Positions 21,001 through 29,700 of a stretch of 64,000 nucleotides of DNA are shown here, in pieces. The DNA is taken from assembly GCA_033557465.1 (NCBI GenBank), contig CM066032.1:53728955-53792954 (forward strand). The letters run 5' to 3'. The stretch's first letter is position 1. The number at the start of each line of letters is the position of its first letter. This stretch comes from Ichthyophis bannanicus (Eukaryota > Chordata > Amphibia > Gymnophiona > Ichthyophiidae). A program made the translations under genes and the position numbers. The notes beneath the pieces are model-generated. The model was not told where the DNA came from, made no database searches, and saw only the letters and a list, made by a program, of their open reading frames with translations.

Positions 21001-21164
21001 CAACCACAAACAGGGCGTTCCGCTACTATGTACCTAAATGCTGGAATGCCCTACCCCCTGACATTAGGGCGATTGCCGACCTATCACAGTTCAGAAAGGC
21101 ACTCAAATACCATTTATTCCTCCAATGCTACCCAAACTCCAATGACACCCCTCTGAAGAGATGA
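18060..21164 (+). CDS. L2 LINE endonuclease-reverse transcriptase
   Basis: 1034 uninterrupted codons. A short hydrophobic N-terminus is followed by an APE-type endonuclease (about residues 98-320): INARSI (Asn near 105), ITETWL, GGGVLII, MGDFNLP and WSDHKL all visible. After a basic, Arg-rich linker (LRRLERRWRR) comes the RT (about 560-830): YRPIASIPLLAK, QHGFREYHGVETLL, LDIAAAFDSVSH, QGVPQGSSLSSLLF and YADD at about residue 747. The C-terminal part has LHWLPIHGRI and a domain typical of L2. The protein nicks DNA and primes reverse transcription of the LINE RNA. No missing catalytic residue was found. The first Met at 18060 is used; a start at the Met 17 codons on is possible. Confidence 0.93.
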   Translation: MILILSHCASLLLATLKMALQFTSLFSLYLLTHWLGTTQALYTSHNNIPILNSHGKRWYDPPYSHPRSDAYTRRSHLIHVALQLSNTPSQQKPLNCRPLKCAIINARSIRKKRPVVLDTISLYNLEILMITETWLSSEDNVILNQLLPPNFSIYTRHRENKKGGGVLIITKTDLDFHITDSSSTSSLDILSIANLHCSLNLLYRTPSACPDDLPTIIDLAANTLSPNKPNWLMGDFNLPSLPQNHANAFLGAMEELALKQIINQPTHIKGNILDMVFAPQPIIKQNRNLPISVIDVPWSDHKLIIIQIPTNNEQLHRSQNQNTPRAASRSFRPFNREHILSETQSLLNNTTLDLEELISSWNSNLNAIAQRPDANNSAKLKRSSAPWFSPELRSSLTQLRRLERRWRRSLSIEDQTAYQTHLSIHREAITTKMKQYHTDTLKRSLNKPRDLFNLVKSLSKEPSPDQHSVIHPQEYADYLQSKIIQTKKDSAIQFQEPTGLTLLDKFSTPSTKCIEDIITSLNTSTAQSDPCPAFWIKELREVFSPFIANLMNLSFTTGYFPTTLKQTSIRPLLKNPKLDPQKADSYRPIASIPLLAKITEKEVQRQIQNHIDSAAPLDHCQHGFREYHGVETLLTSLFNAIITGIDNIHQGFVLIFLDIAAAFDSVSHEILLGRLKEKGICNNALEWCKSYLEARWQYVKSGSEESKHFHQKQGVPQGSSLSSLLFNIYMQPICNIIRSFNVSCLIYADDILLYMPFSTAQMDLTPAIDCFNAVSAWLQSQNLRIQHKKTEVLFISRDPNFTPPHHVSVNEADLLTKETIRYLGVTLDQRLDMKHHINNIVKAVYFKIRTIRHLRSLLDPDDFRTIYQALILPHFDFANAIFQGLPHSTLAPLQLAMNAAARVLHGAAKSDHVTPILKQLHWLPIHGRIIFKTLLLAFKTIKGISSPSLTDLIHMVPPNRSRRAIAINLLVKPKESKCNISTTNRAFRYYVPKCWNALPPDIRAIADLSQFRKALKYHLFLQCYPNSNDTPLKR

Positions 21165-21377
21165 CCCACTCTAAGAAACAACCCTCACGTTCATTATGTT
21201 ATTTCACCCACTCATTGCCATGTAAATATCTCATGCATATAATCAACCCTGTTATCCAAGCTACTCTTTACTATGTAAAAATCTCATGTATATAGTTACC
21301 CCTGTTATCCAAGTTTGGACCCCTGTTCGATGTAAAACCAAACAGCATGTTGTTATGGTTGTTGTGTTATAATGTAA

Positions 21378-21403
21378 ACCGCGCTGATGCCAAATAGCGC
21401 GGT
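21378..21403 (+). other. L2-A 3' hairpin
   Basis: Perfect 8-bp stem ACCGCGCT/AGCGCGGT around a 10-base loop GATGCCAAAT, about 20 bases before the terminal repeat. In related LINEs a 3' stem-loop is the RT recognition site. The same fold with different stem bases occurs at 24255, 36795, 39128 and 62839. Confidence 0.8.
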
Positions 21404-21446
21404 ATATAAGAATTTGTAATAAATAAAGAAAAAGAGGGAGGCCTTC

Positions 21447-23312
21447 ATGAAATACAAGAGATCACAGAGAGAGGAAGACAGGCATCTGTATTTGGAAAAA
21501 CTTAGAGAAGCTAGCAAAGTAGTCAAGAAGGCAAAGATTCAAAAGGAGGAGGAAATAGCCAATGCAATAAAATGGGGGGATAAGACGTTTTTCAGATATA
21601 TTAGTGAGAAGAGGAAGGGCAAAAGTGGTATTGTCAGACTCAAGGGTACAGGGGGGGAATATGTAGAAGCTGATAAGGATAAAGCGGAATTGCTTAACAA
21701 ATATTTTTGTTCTGTGTTCACAGATGAAGAACCAGGAGCAGGACCTCAGAAAACACCCACAAATAAGAACAGAAGCGAGGGACATCTTGAACAATTTTCA
21801 GAAGACTGTGTTCGTGAGAAACTAGCTCAACTTAAAGTAGACAAAGCGATGGGACCGGATGGGATACACCCTAGAATACTGAGGGAACTTGGGGACGTTC
21901 TAGCAACTCCACTGACTGACCTTTTCAATGCCTCGTTGGAGTCGGGAGTGGTGCCAAAGCACTGGAGAGAGGCTCATGTGGTGCCTTTACACAAAAGCAG
22001 AAGTAAGGATGTGGTTGAAAACTACAGGCCGGTTAGTTTAACTTCAGTGGTGAGTAAATTAATGGAAACGCTGTTGAAAGAGAAAATAGTGAGGTTTCTG
22101 GAGTCCAGCGGATTACAGGATCCGAGGCAGCATGGATTCACCAGAGGCAGGTCTTGTCAGACAAATCTGATTGATTTCTTTGACTGGGTGACCAGGGAGT
22201 TGGACCGAGGGAGAGCTCTAGATGTGGTGTATTTAGATTTCAGTAAAGCCTTTGACACTGTTCCTCACAGGCAACTTATAAACAAACTGAGCACCCTAGG
22301 GATGGACCCTAAAGTTACTGCTTGGGTTAGAAATTGGTTGGGTGGGAGGCGACAAAGAGTACAAGTAAATGGAGCTCACTCTGAGGAGAAGGATGTTACC
22401 AGTGGTGTGCCCCAGGGATCTGTCCTTGGTCCAATTCTTTTTTACATCTTTGTTAGTGATATAGCGGAAGGGCTGTCGGGTAAGGTTTGCCTCTTTGCGG
22501 ATGATACCAAAATCTGCAATAAAGTAGACACCCAGGAAGGTGTAGATAACATGAGGAGGGATCTAACTAAGCTTGAAGAATGGTCTAGAATTTGGCAGCT
22601 GGGATTTAATGTTAAAAAATGTAAGGTCATGCATTTGGGCTGCAGCAATCCAAGGGAGCAATACAGCATAGGAGGTGAAGTACTTTTGTCCACTAAAGAA
22701 GAGCGGGACCTAGGCGTAGTTGTGTCCGATGATCTTAAAATAGCTAAACAGGTAGAAAAGGCGACGGCAAAAGCTAGAAGGATGCTTGGGTGCATACGGA
22801 GAGGAATGGCTAGCAGAAAAAAGGAGGCGATAATGCCTCTGTATAAGTCTTTGGTGCGACCTCATTTGGAGTATGGTGTGCAATTCTGGAGACCGCACCT
22901 TCAAAAGGATGTGAACAGGATGGAGTCGGTGCAGAGGGTTGCTACTAAGATGATTAGTAGTCTTCATTATAAAGCATATGAGGACAGACTTAAGGATCTT
23001 AATATGTACACCTTAGAGGAAAGGCGGGATAGAGGTGATATGATTGAGATGTTTAAATACCTCCGTGGCATAAATGTTCAGGGAGAGAGCCTCTTTCAAT
23101 TGAAAGCAAGTTCTGCGACGAGGGGACATGGGATGAGGGTGAAGGGAGATAGATTCAGGAGTGATATGCGGAAATATTTCTTTACGGAAAGAGTAGTGGA
23201 TCCGTGGAATAGTCTCCCAGTGGAGGTGGTAGAGATGAGGACAGTAACTGAATTCAAAAAAGCATGGGACCAACACAGAGGATCTCTAAAGGTAAAAAGT
23301 GGACTGTTGTAG
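21447..23312 (+). CDS. LINE A-1 reverse transcriptase (partial ORF2)
   Basis: 621 uninterrupted codons. RT blocks in order: MGPDGIHPRIL, YRPVSLTSVVSK, QHGFTRGRSCQTN, VYLDFSKAFDTVPH (first catalytic Asp), SGVPQGSVLGPILF and CLFADDTKIC (catalytic FADD near 22495). The C-terminal CR1 part follows ([34 protein letters not shown]). The real protein would start in the endonuclease, which is now cut off by L2-A, so this frame is a truncated ORF2. About 95% or more of its length is shared with the copies at 44746 and 54411, suggesting a fairly young family. Confidence 0.85.
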   Translation: MKYKRSQREEDRHLYLEKLREASKVVKKAKIQKEEEIANAIKWGDKTFFRYISEKRKGKSGIVRLKGTGGEYVEADKDKAELLNKYFCSVFTDEEPGAGPQKTPTNKNRSEGHLEQFSEDCVREKLAQLKVDKAMGPDGIHPRILRELGDVLATPLTDLFNASLESGVVPKHWREAHVVPLHKSRSKDVVENYRPVSLTSVVSKLMETLLKEKIVRFLESSGLQDPRQHGFTRGRSCQTNLIDFFDWVTRELDRGRALDVVYLDFSKAFDTVPHRQLINKLSTLGMDPKVTAWVRNWLGGRRQRVQVNGAHSEEKDVTSGVPQGSVLGPILFYIFVSDIAEGLSGKVCLFADDTKICNKVDTQEGVDNMRRDLTKLEEWSRIWQLGFNVKKCKVMHLGCSNPREQYSIGGEVLLSTKEERDLGVVVSDDLKIAKQVEKATAKARRMLGCIRRGMASRKKEAIMPLYKSLVRPHLEYGVQFWRPHLQKDVNRMESVQRVATKMISSLHYKAYEDRLKDLNMYTLEERRDRGDMIEMFKYLRGINVQGESLFQLKASSATRGHGMRVKGDRFRSDMRKYFFTERVVDPWNSLPVEVVEMRTVTEFKKAWDQHRGSLKVKSGLL

Positions 23313-23387
23313 TTGTTATGGAAGGACAGACTAGATGGGCCTTGTGGTCTTTTTCTGTCATCATGTTTCTATGTTTCTATGTTTCTT

Positions 23388-23866
23388 TCTTTCTGCTGGT
23401 AATTCCTCTTTGTATGCAGTCCAACATCCTCCTGCCTTTTGCCACCACCTTGTCGCACTGTTTTGCCACCTTGAGATCTACAGAAACAAACACACCAAGG
23501 TCTTTCTTTTGATCCGTGCACACCAACCTCTCGCCCCCTATTGTGTACATTTCTCTTGTGTTTCTGCTACCCAAGTGCATGACTCTGCACTTCTTTGCAT
23601 TAAATCTTAATTGCCAAGCATTTGACCATTCTTCCAGCTTTTGTAGATCTTTTCTCATGTTAAGGACTCCCTCGGGAAGTCCACTCTGTTGCAAATTTTC
23701 ATGTCATCTGCAAAAAGACAGACCGACCTTTCCATTCAGTCTTTCAGCAATATCACTCACAAATACATTGAACAGTGCCGGGCCCTGGACCGAACCCTAG
23801 GGCACCCCGCTAATCACCTTCCTTTCCTCCGAGTGAGCTCCATTTACCATCACCTTCTGTCGTCTA
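23388..23866 (-). pseudogene. CR1-C reverse transcriptase middle part
   Basis: Covers the palm around LFADD (degraded near 23720) and LEEWSNAWQLRFNAKKCRVMHLG to RGITSRKKE. Frameshift near 23690. Confidence 0.75.
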
Positions 23867-24082
23867 TGTAGACAAGGGCTAACTAGGCTAGGCCCCAAAC
23901 ATACATTGGATATAATCAGTGAAGTGGATGAAACAGCTGCTGATAAACAAATTTATACACCTATGATTCACCCAAGATATGCAGATTTGGAGTTGTCAGA
24001 TTCAGAGACAGACAGCGGATCAGGATCGATAATATCTATAGGGATAGAAGGCAGGCCCTCTATACATGAAACCGAAATGTAG
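23867..24082 (+). other. Open frame in LTR U3 (71 codons, C-terminal part)
   Basis: The frame is open from the very first base of the LTR to TAG at 24080-24082. The stretch is acidic and Ser-rich in its second half. In a complete provirus such a frame would continue from the internal region into the 3' LTR, as accessory genes of foamy viruses or the superantigen of mouse mammary tumour virus do. I cannot name the protein. It lacks its N-terminus here. Confidence 0.5.
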
Positions 24083-24225
24083 AACCTAACTTAGCTATAG
24101 GCCTAGAAAGTACAGGTCTGAATTGCATTAAAAACTCTTTTAAAAAGCATTTCTGCTTCTTCTAGGACATTGAACTTAGTAAACAGGGCTTGTGTGATTA
24201 GCAAATAGAGTTGTGTAGAAATAGA

Positions 24226-26801
24226 TTTATTTATTTATTTAACAGTATTTCTATACCGCCTTATCCTACAATCAAGGCGGTGTCACAGCAAAACAATCAA
24301 AGGAGTGGAAGGGTATCTCATGCAGTGAAAAAGTGTCATGCGTTGCGTGTAAGGGGTTAGTGTATTAGATTAGGTTGAGCTATGTACATTGTGAGCTATG
24401 GTACAGTGTGAGCTATAGTACATTGTTCTATACAATTAAGATACATCATGTGCCGTTGTTCAGTTTCTTATCAGGATTTGTAGAGGTAAGTTGGTGGTTC
24501 CCGTTGGTACGGTTACGTGATATGACCGTAGTGTTCAATGAACAGCGTTGTCTTCAGCAGTTTGCGAAAATCTTTGAGGTTGGTTGTCGATCGCAGTTCG
24601 TCCGGGAGGGAGTTCCATATTGTTGGAGCAGCCAGGGAGATGGCTCTCTGTGGTGTCCTTGCGTGTTTTTCTGAAGTCGTTCGGGGTGTTGACTCTGTTG
24701 GAGGTTCCTTTTCTTCTTGGGTGAGTGCTGGTGTCTGGTTGTATGAGGGTGTGCAGGCTGTTGGCTGAAGTGTGGTGTTTGATCTTGAAAATGTTTATGA
24801 TTGTTTTGTATTTGATGCGTGAACCGATTGGGAGCCAGTGAAGGTCTTTCAATACTGGAGTAATGTGATCATGTCTTGTTGAGCCAGATATTATGCGGGC
24901 TGCAGTGTTTTGTGCTAGTTGTAGTGGCCTGAGTGTTTGTTTTGCTAGTCCAAGGTAAATGGGGTTGCAGAAGTCCAGTAGGGGAGTAATTAGAGCTTGA
25001 CATACGGTCCGGAAGTGTTCAGTGGTGAGGAGGGATTTGAGTCTTCTGATGATCCTCATCCTGTGGTATGCATTCTTGATTGTTTTGCTTACGTGTGTCT
25101 TGAGATGCAGTTCGTTGTTCAGGGTCACTCCAAGGTATTTTACTTCCGATTTCATTGGTATGGTTGTATTTTGTATTCTGATGTCCGGTGGGTGGATGAA
25201 GTCTGTATTGCGAGTGATTATTAGTGCCTCCGTCTTGCTGTAGTTGATAGCGAGGTTGTCGTCTTTACACCTTCTTGTCATTTGTATTAGGCAGTCTGTT
25301 ATTTTAGAGTAGTCTGGGTTGTCGAGATAGGCGTGTATATCATAATGTCGTCTGCATAGATTGTGTATTGGATGCTGTTCGCTTTCAGGATGTCGCATAT
25401 TGGCTGGATGTATATGTTGAACAGAAGCGCCGAGAGGGCGGACCCTTGCGGCACTCCTTGGAGGACTTTTATGGGTTGAGAGATGTTGTGTCCTACTTTT
25501 ACCTGTATCTGCCTGCCGGTTAGGTATGAATGGAACCATTTTAGCGTGGTACCATGAAGTCCAATTTTCTTTAGTCTTTCCAGGAGTGTTTGGTGGTCTA
25601 CTGTGTCGAATGCTGAAGAGATGTCAATGAAGATTAGGATACCTTTTTTGGTGTTGTCTATGGTTCGGAGGATGTTGTCGAAGAGGTAGATCAGTAGAGT
25701 TTCAACGCCATGGTTGGGGCGAAAGCTGTGTTGGTTGTCATCTAGGAGGAGCGTGGTTGTCTATGTGTTCCTGTAGTAGTAGTTGTACTGTTTTTTCTAT
25801 GATTTTTGCCAGAAAGGGTATGCTGGATATCGGTCGGTATGCTGCTGGGTTGCTTTTATCGAGGGTTGTTTTCTTTGGTATTGGTCATACTGTAGCTCGT
25901 TTTAGTTGATCTGGCGTGAGTCCTTGTTTGAGGGAGATGTTCACCATGTTGTGTATGAAGTGGATGAAGCTTGATTTGGTGGCTTTGATCCATGACACTG
26001 GGCAAGGGTCCGTAGGAGCGGTAGTTTTGATTGCTGAGATGTGGGAGAGCTGTTATGTTGAGGGTGAGCAGAATGTGTCCCAGGTCTTCGGGTGAGAGTC
26101 GGGCTGAGTTGATGTGTTCGACGTTGTTGGTTCTGCAGAGTAAAATTTTTCCTTGATATGATCAGCAAATTTTTGTGGGTCTATTTGTACTTCCTCTTCT
26201 GTCCTTTGTTCTTTTGTGAGGATTTTCACTATTTCGAATAGCTCTCTGGGTTTGTTTAAGGATGTGTTTATCATGTTTGTATGGTATTCTCTCTTTGATT
26301 GGTTGATGTGTTCACTGTATTGTTTTTGCTTAGTTAGGTATATCTGCTGGGTTTCAGCAGCTTTGGTTTTTCTCCATCTCCATTCAATCTTTCTGAGTTC
26401 TCTTTTTTCTTGTCTTATGGTTGTGGAATACCAAGGTTTGTGTTGTCACTTGTCGTGACGGCATTTCTTTGTTCTGGAAACTGTTGCTGTGGCGGCGTTG
26501 GATAGTGTGTTGTTCCAGTTGGTGATTTGCGTCTCTAGGTCGTCCGTTTCTGTGGTCAGTTGTTGTATCGTGTCCTGTAGGAATGCGTCCCTGTCGAAGT
26601 TCTTGAATCGCCTTTGTGTGGGTGTGTTGTCCGTTTGTTCGTTGAGATTGTCCTTTTGTAGTTGCAGCTTTATCTTGATTATGTAGTGGTCTGACCATGG
26701 AACTGGGGTGATGGTAGGTGTTGATATTAGACCTCTTGATGTTAGGTAGCTGGTTGCGAAGATGAGGTCTGGGGTAGAGCCGTGTCTGTGTGTTGGGGCG
26801 T
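24226..26801 (-). mobile_element. L2-C LINE, 5'-truncated, inside the LTR
   Basis: The minus-strand 3' tail at 24226 (ATTTATTTATTTATTT) has a perfect hairpin at 24255-24281. Coding remnants run to about 26800, where the endonuclease is cut off. A decayed relative of L2-A. Confidence 0.85.
24535..26790 (-). pseudogene. L2-C endonuclease/RT remnant
   Basis: The minus strand reads the end of the endonuclease (VPWSDHYIIKIKL, 26690), a basic linker (ELRRIEWRWRK), YRPISSIPFLAKIIEK (about 25830), FIDISSAFDTVDH (about 25630), GVPQGSALSALLFN and YADDI near 25345. The long C-terminal frame is 24535-25539. Several frameshifts and a stop near 26040 break it. The catalytic YADD codons are still present but sit near a frameshift. 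Confidence 0.8.
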
Positions 26802-26970
26802 TATTAGGTATTAGATATTAGGTCAGAGTGAACTTCTCTAAATAAATAGAACATAGGGTACAGTTGCTCATCCTGCAATCTGATAGGCTAAAGAGGTTGC
26901 TAGGTCAGGATGCATTGCTCTTTTGAAACTGTGCTTTGAGCCAATTAGCAAATATAACGAATATAGCTTG

Positions 26971-26978
26971 TATAAATA
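26971..26978 (+). promoter_or_regulatory. LTR TATA box
   Basis: TATAAATA about 215 bases before the poly-A signal; GCCAATTAG lies about 30 bases upstream. Confidence 0.6.
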
Positions 26979-27186
26979 GACAATCAGCAAATATAATAAG
27001 TAACTAATTAGCTTCTGCTGAAAAGTAAAATCACAGCGACACCTACTGAATTTAGTGAACATAGTCATAAGATGTAACCTCTGCTTTCTATATGATAATG
27101 TTGCCTATGTTAGCAAAATTTATATACACGTTGTAATTTGGAAAGTACCAGATGTTAAAGATTAACTGAATCAGCTGATATTTTCT

Positions 27187-27192
27187 AATAAA
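27187..27192 (+). terminator. LTR polyadenylation signal
   Basis: AATAAA, about 210 bases before the 3' end of the LTR; consistent with an R region followed by U5. Confidence 0.6.
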
Positions 27193-27400
27193 AACGGGAG
27201 CCCTATGAAGCCATCTTTGAAGAGGCTCGATGGATATGTCTGAATTAGACTCCATGAGTATCTTCCCTATAGAGCTCCATAGTGATTGATTAATTAATTG
27301 TGTCGTGTCTTTCCTTCCTGTTGAGCGGTACAGGGATATATGATAAAGAATCCAGGTATTGTGTGTAGGATTCCGGACACCAGGAGGGCTAGAGTCAACA

Positions 27401-27740
27401 GTCTATCGGTCAACCAATTTCTGATCCAGTTCACCACCTTGGGACCCATCCCCAAACTACTGAGTTTATTGATAAGCCTCCTATGAGGAAAAGTATCAAA
27501 GGCTTTGCTGAAATCCAGGTAGATGACATCCATCGCATGCCCCTGATCTAGTTCTCTGGTCACCCAGTCAAATAACTTAATCAGATTTGTTTGGCAAGAT
27601 CGTCCTTCAGTAAAACCATGTTGCCTCGGATCTTGCAACCTGTTGGTTTTGAGAAAGTTCACTATTTGCTCCTTCAGAAGCACCTCCATTACTTTTCCCG
27701 CCACCGAGGTAAGGCAATAGGACCTGCAACCTTTAATTTC
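27401..27740 (-). pseudogene. CR1-C reverse transcriptase fingers part
   Basis: LTSVAGKVMEVLLKEQIV, QHGFTEGRSCQTNLI and VIYLDFSKAFDTFPH are readable on the minus strand. The Asp of DFSKAFD is a catalytic metal ligand. It ends where the LTR begins. Confidence 0.8.
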
Positions 27741-28342
27741 TATTTCATTATTCCCCATAGATGGTGTAATTTTTGTAGACAGCATGTTTTACTTCACAAA
27801 TAAAGTGAGTTCAGTCAGCTCCTGTCTTTCAGATTTTTGGGAGGGAGGGGGAAGCAGGTATTGGACATGATAGAATTTCTGAGAGTGTATCTAAAATGTA
27901 CCCGAGTTCTGGAGTACCCGATTTGAAAGCAGTAATTAGGGAACCTGCAAACAGTATTCTGTGCACTTGCTGAGATTGTCTCAGTGATTACACCCATAAT
28001 TACTTTACAGCGATAGCTTCATTTTTATACTTGAGTGGAATTTACTTGAACTCGGGTGGTGTGCCCACTCTTTCCCTCGTTCCCACCCTCATTTTATTTA
28101 GGGAAAAAAATAATTCAAGGTAAACTTATTTAAATCTTTTTTATACTGCGCTCTTTAGAATCAGTGCAGTTTACAAGTAACATTAAATTTGTGCAATGCA
28201 GGCTGAAAACATACATCGAACTTTACAAAAAACAGTTATTTCAACTTGGGTTTCAACAGGAATAACTATATACAAACTATATGCAACTGAGCAATTGTGT
28301 CACAGGTATGTTTATGTCAACATGACATGGTCTGGCAACTAA
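27741..28342. other. Spacer with L2 tail fragment
   Basis: 27741-28120 shows nothing I recognise. 28121-28330 on the minus strand resembles an L2 3' tail with an imperfect hairpin (ACTGCACT/AGCGCAGT). Confidence 0.45.
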
Positions 28343-28779
28343 GAGTAAATTAGACTTACCTGCTAATTGTAGTTCCTGGAGGAACTCCAGTCTAGTCCCG
28401 GAAACTCTGGGTTGTGCTCCTCTTCCAGCAGCTTGGAGACTGAGAAAACATCATTCTTTGATGACGCTGATATAACGACACAGGCACCTATTGACAAAGC
28501 AGACTCACCGGAGCAAGAAGTAACATTTAGAAACAATAACCATAACAAGCTAAACCTAGCAGTATAACTTACCTCCAAGAAGTTATACTTACTGCCCCTG
28601 AGAATGTATTCTAACTGTGGAGTCCCTCCCTTCCCCTCCAGAAAGAGAGACTCGATCGTTATCTAAACCCTTATTTCAAAATTATCCCGTCTGGACCCAA
28701 AGCCCCCACAGTTTACTTTTTCTCTTACCTGTGAGGTTTCCTGCTTCAGGTTTCATGCCTTTCAAAGAACCGGGACAGG

Positions 28780-28880
28780 ATCCAGGACTAGACTGGAGTT
28801 TCTCCAGGAACTACAATTAGCAGGTAAGTCTAATTTACTCTTCCTTATCGTCCCTCCAGTCTAGTCCCGGAAACTCTGGG
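28780..28880. repeat. DIRS3 internal complementary region
   Basis: 28780-28835 is complementary to the left tip and 28842-28880 to the right tip; the joint reads TACTCTTCCTTATC. Confidence 0.85.
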
Positions 28881-29700
28881 GATGTAACAGAGCAGTGAAA
28901 GAATTCAACAGGCAGGACCTGCTAGACCAGCCTGAAGCACCGCTGCTCCAAAACAGGTATCCCTTTTCGCCTGTACATCCAGACGGTAATGCTTGAAAAA
29001 GGAATTTAATGAGGACCACGTTGCCGCCTTGCAAATCTCTACCGGCAGGACAAACAAACTCAGCCCACGAAGCTGCTTGCGCTCTAGTCAAATGCGCTCT
29101 TAAGCCGTCCAGTATCAGCTTACCCTTCACCAGGTAAGCAGACGCAATTGCCCCTTTAATCCATCTTGACTCAAATAATTTCTAATTCACTCTACACATA
29201 TCAAAACTCCTAACTTTAATTCCAGATAACCACTTCAAGAATAATAGGGATGGTCTCAGACTTAACGGCACTTATATTTGCTAACTCCCAATCAACGGGA
29301 GGTAACGGTGCCTAAATAGCATCAATGACCAATCCACACTTGTATGATATATCTCAATTTTTAACAGTCCCTTTAAAACATTTTCTTATCTCTTTTATTA
29401 AGTTCTTCTCCCCAGGGTGGGGAGGGGTGGCCTGCACAAGTTAGGTTTTTTTATATGTGTCGAGTGAATTAGAAATTGAGTCAATATACGACACTAAGAG
29501 ACTGCCTATTTTTGCCTTTAATCCATCTGGCAATTGACGCTTTCGAAGCAGCCTTGCCTTTCCGAGGGCCCCCAAACACCACAAATAACCTCTCTGATTT
29601 TCTGAACTCTGCCGTCCGAAGATACTTCTTTAATGCCCTACGGACATCCAAGAGATGCAACTGGCGTGTTGAAGAATTCTCTGAAACTCTCCAGAACACC
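28880..29700 (-). pseudogene. DIRS3 tyrosine recombinase C-terminal part
   Basis: The minus strand reads LFVVFGGPRKGKAASKASIARWIK (about 29590-29520), then after the 350-bp insert AIASAYLVKGK. LRAHLTRAQAASW follows (HxxR box near 29095), and in the next frame ICKAATWSSLNSFFKHYRLDV (catalytic Tyr near 28990). The residues are present but the insertion and a frameshift inactivate it. Confidence 0.75.
29167..29518. mobile_element. 350-bp insertion with 14-bp target duplication
   Basis: CCTTTAATCCATCT occurs at 29153-29166 and again at 29519-29532, exactly where the recombinase frame is interrupted. The insert has subterminal inverted repeats (TTTCTAATTCACTC at about 29180 and its complement at about 29465) and a T-rich right end. 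No coding capacity. Could be a SINE-like or MITE-like unit; family unknown. Confidence 0.65.

Larger units (their letters stand above)
17173..21427 (+). mobile_element. Full-length L2-clade LINE (L2-A)
   Basis: 4.25 kb: 140-bp monomers, a roughly 480-bp leader, one long ORF, a 3'UTR with a perfect hairpin and an AATAAATAAA tail. Inserted in LINE A-1; GAAAAAG occurs at both edges (17166-17172, 21428-21434). It is the youngest layer of the local nest and has an intact ORF, so it may have been mobile recently. Confidence 0.9.
16790..23386 (+). mobile_element. CR1-like LINE A-1, split by L2-A
   Basis: Plus-strand element inserted in CR1-C. An endonuclease C-terminal piece at 16790-17172 and an RT piece at 21428-23312 are separated by the L2-A insertion. 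The second copy at 44746 reads without a break across the same point (AGCTGAAAAAGTGAAGAAAAAG). 3' end: repeated TTTCTATG units at 23363-23386, typical of CR1. Confidence 0.88.
23867..27400 (+). mobile_element. Solo retroviral-type LTR, split by L2-C
   Basis: Starts TG at 23867 and ends CA at 27400, with the 5-bp duplication GTCTA on both sides (23862-23866, 27401-27405) inside CR1-C. Without the L2 it is about 960 bp. TATAAATA at 26971 and AATAAA at 27187 fit promoter and poly-A signals in plus orientation. No internal retroviral genes remain, so it is the product of LTR-LTR recombination. Confidence 0.85.
16116..27740 (-). mobile_element. CR1-C LINE, split by two insertions
   Basis: One minus-strand CR1 copy in three pieces: 27401-27740, 23388-23866 and 16116-16792. 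Across the solo LTR the frame runs from NWLTDR (27401-27430) into RRQKVMVNGAHSEE (23866). Across the plus-strand LINE it runs from RGITSRKKE (about 23400) into [17 protein letters not shown] (16792). 5'-truncated, as is normal for CR1. The 3' end has the AACATAGTAAATGAC-type sequence. Confidence 0.85.

Noticed and set aside
22442..22795. Antisense frames opposite CR1 RT (also at 45722, 54991, 59201)
   Set aside because: The same antisense peptide recurs wherever CR1 RT occurs; a by-product of the RT codons.
24226..24245. AU-rich element (ATTTA repeats)
   Set aside because: It is the complement of the L2 TAAATAAATAAA tail.
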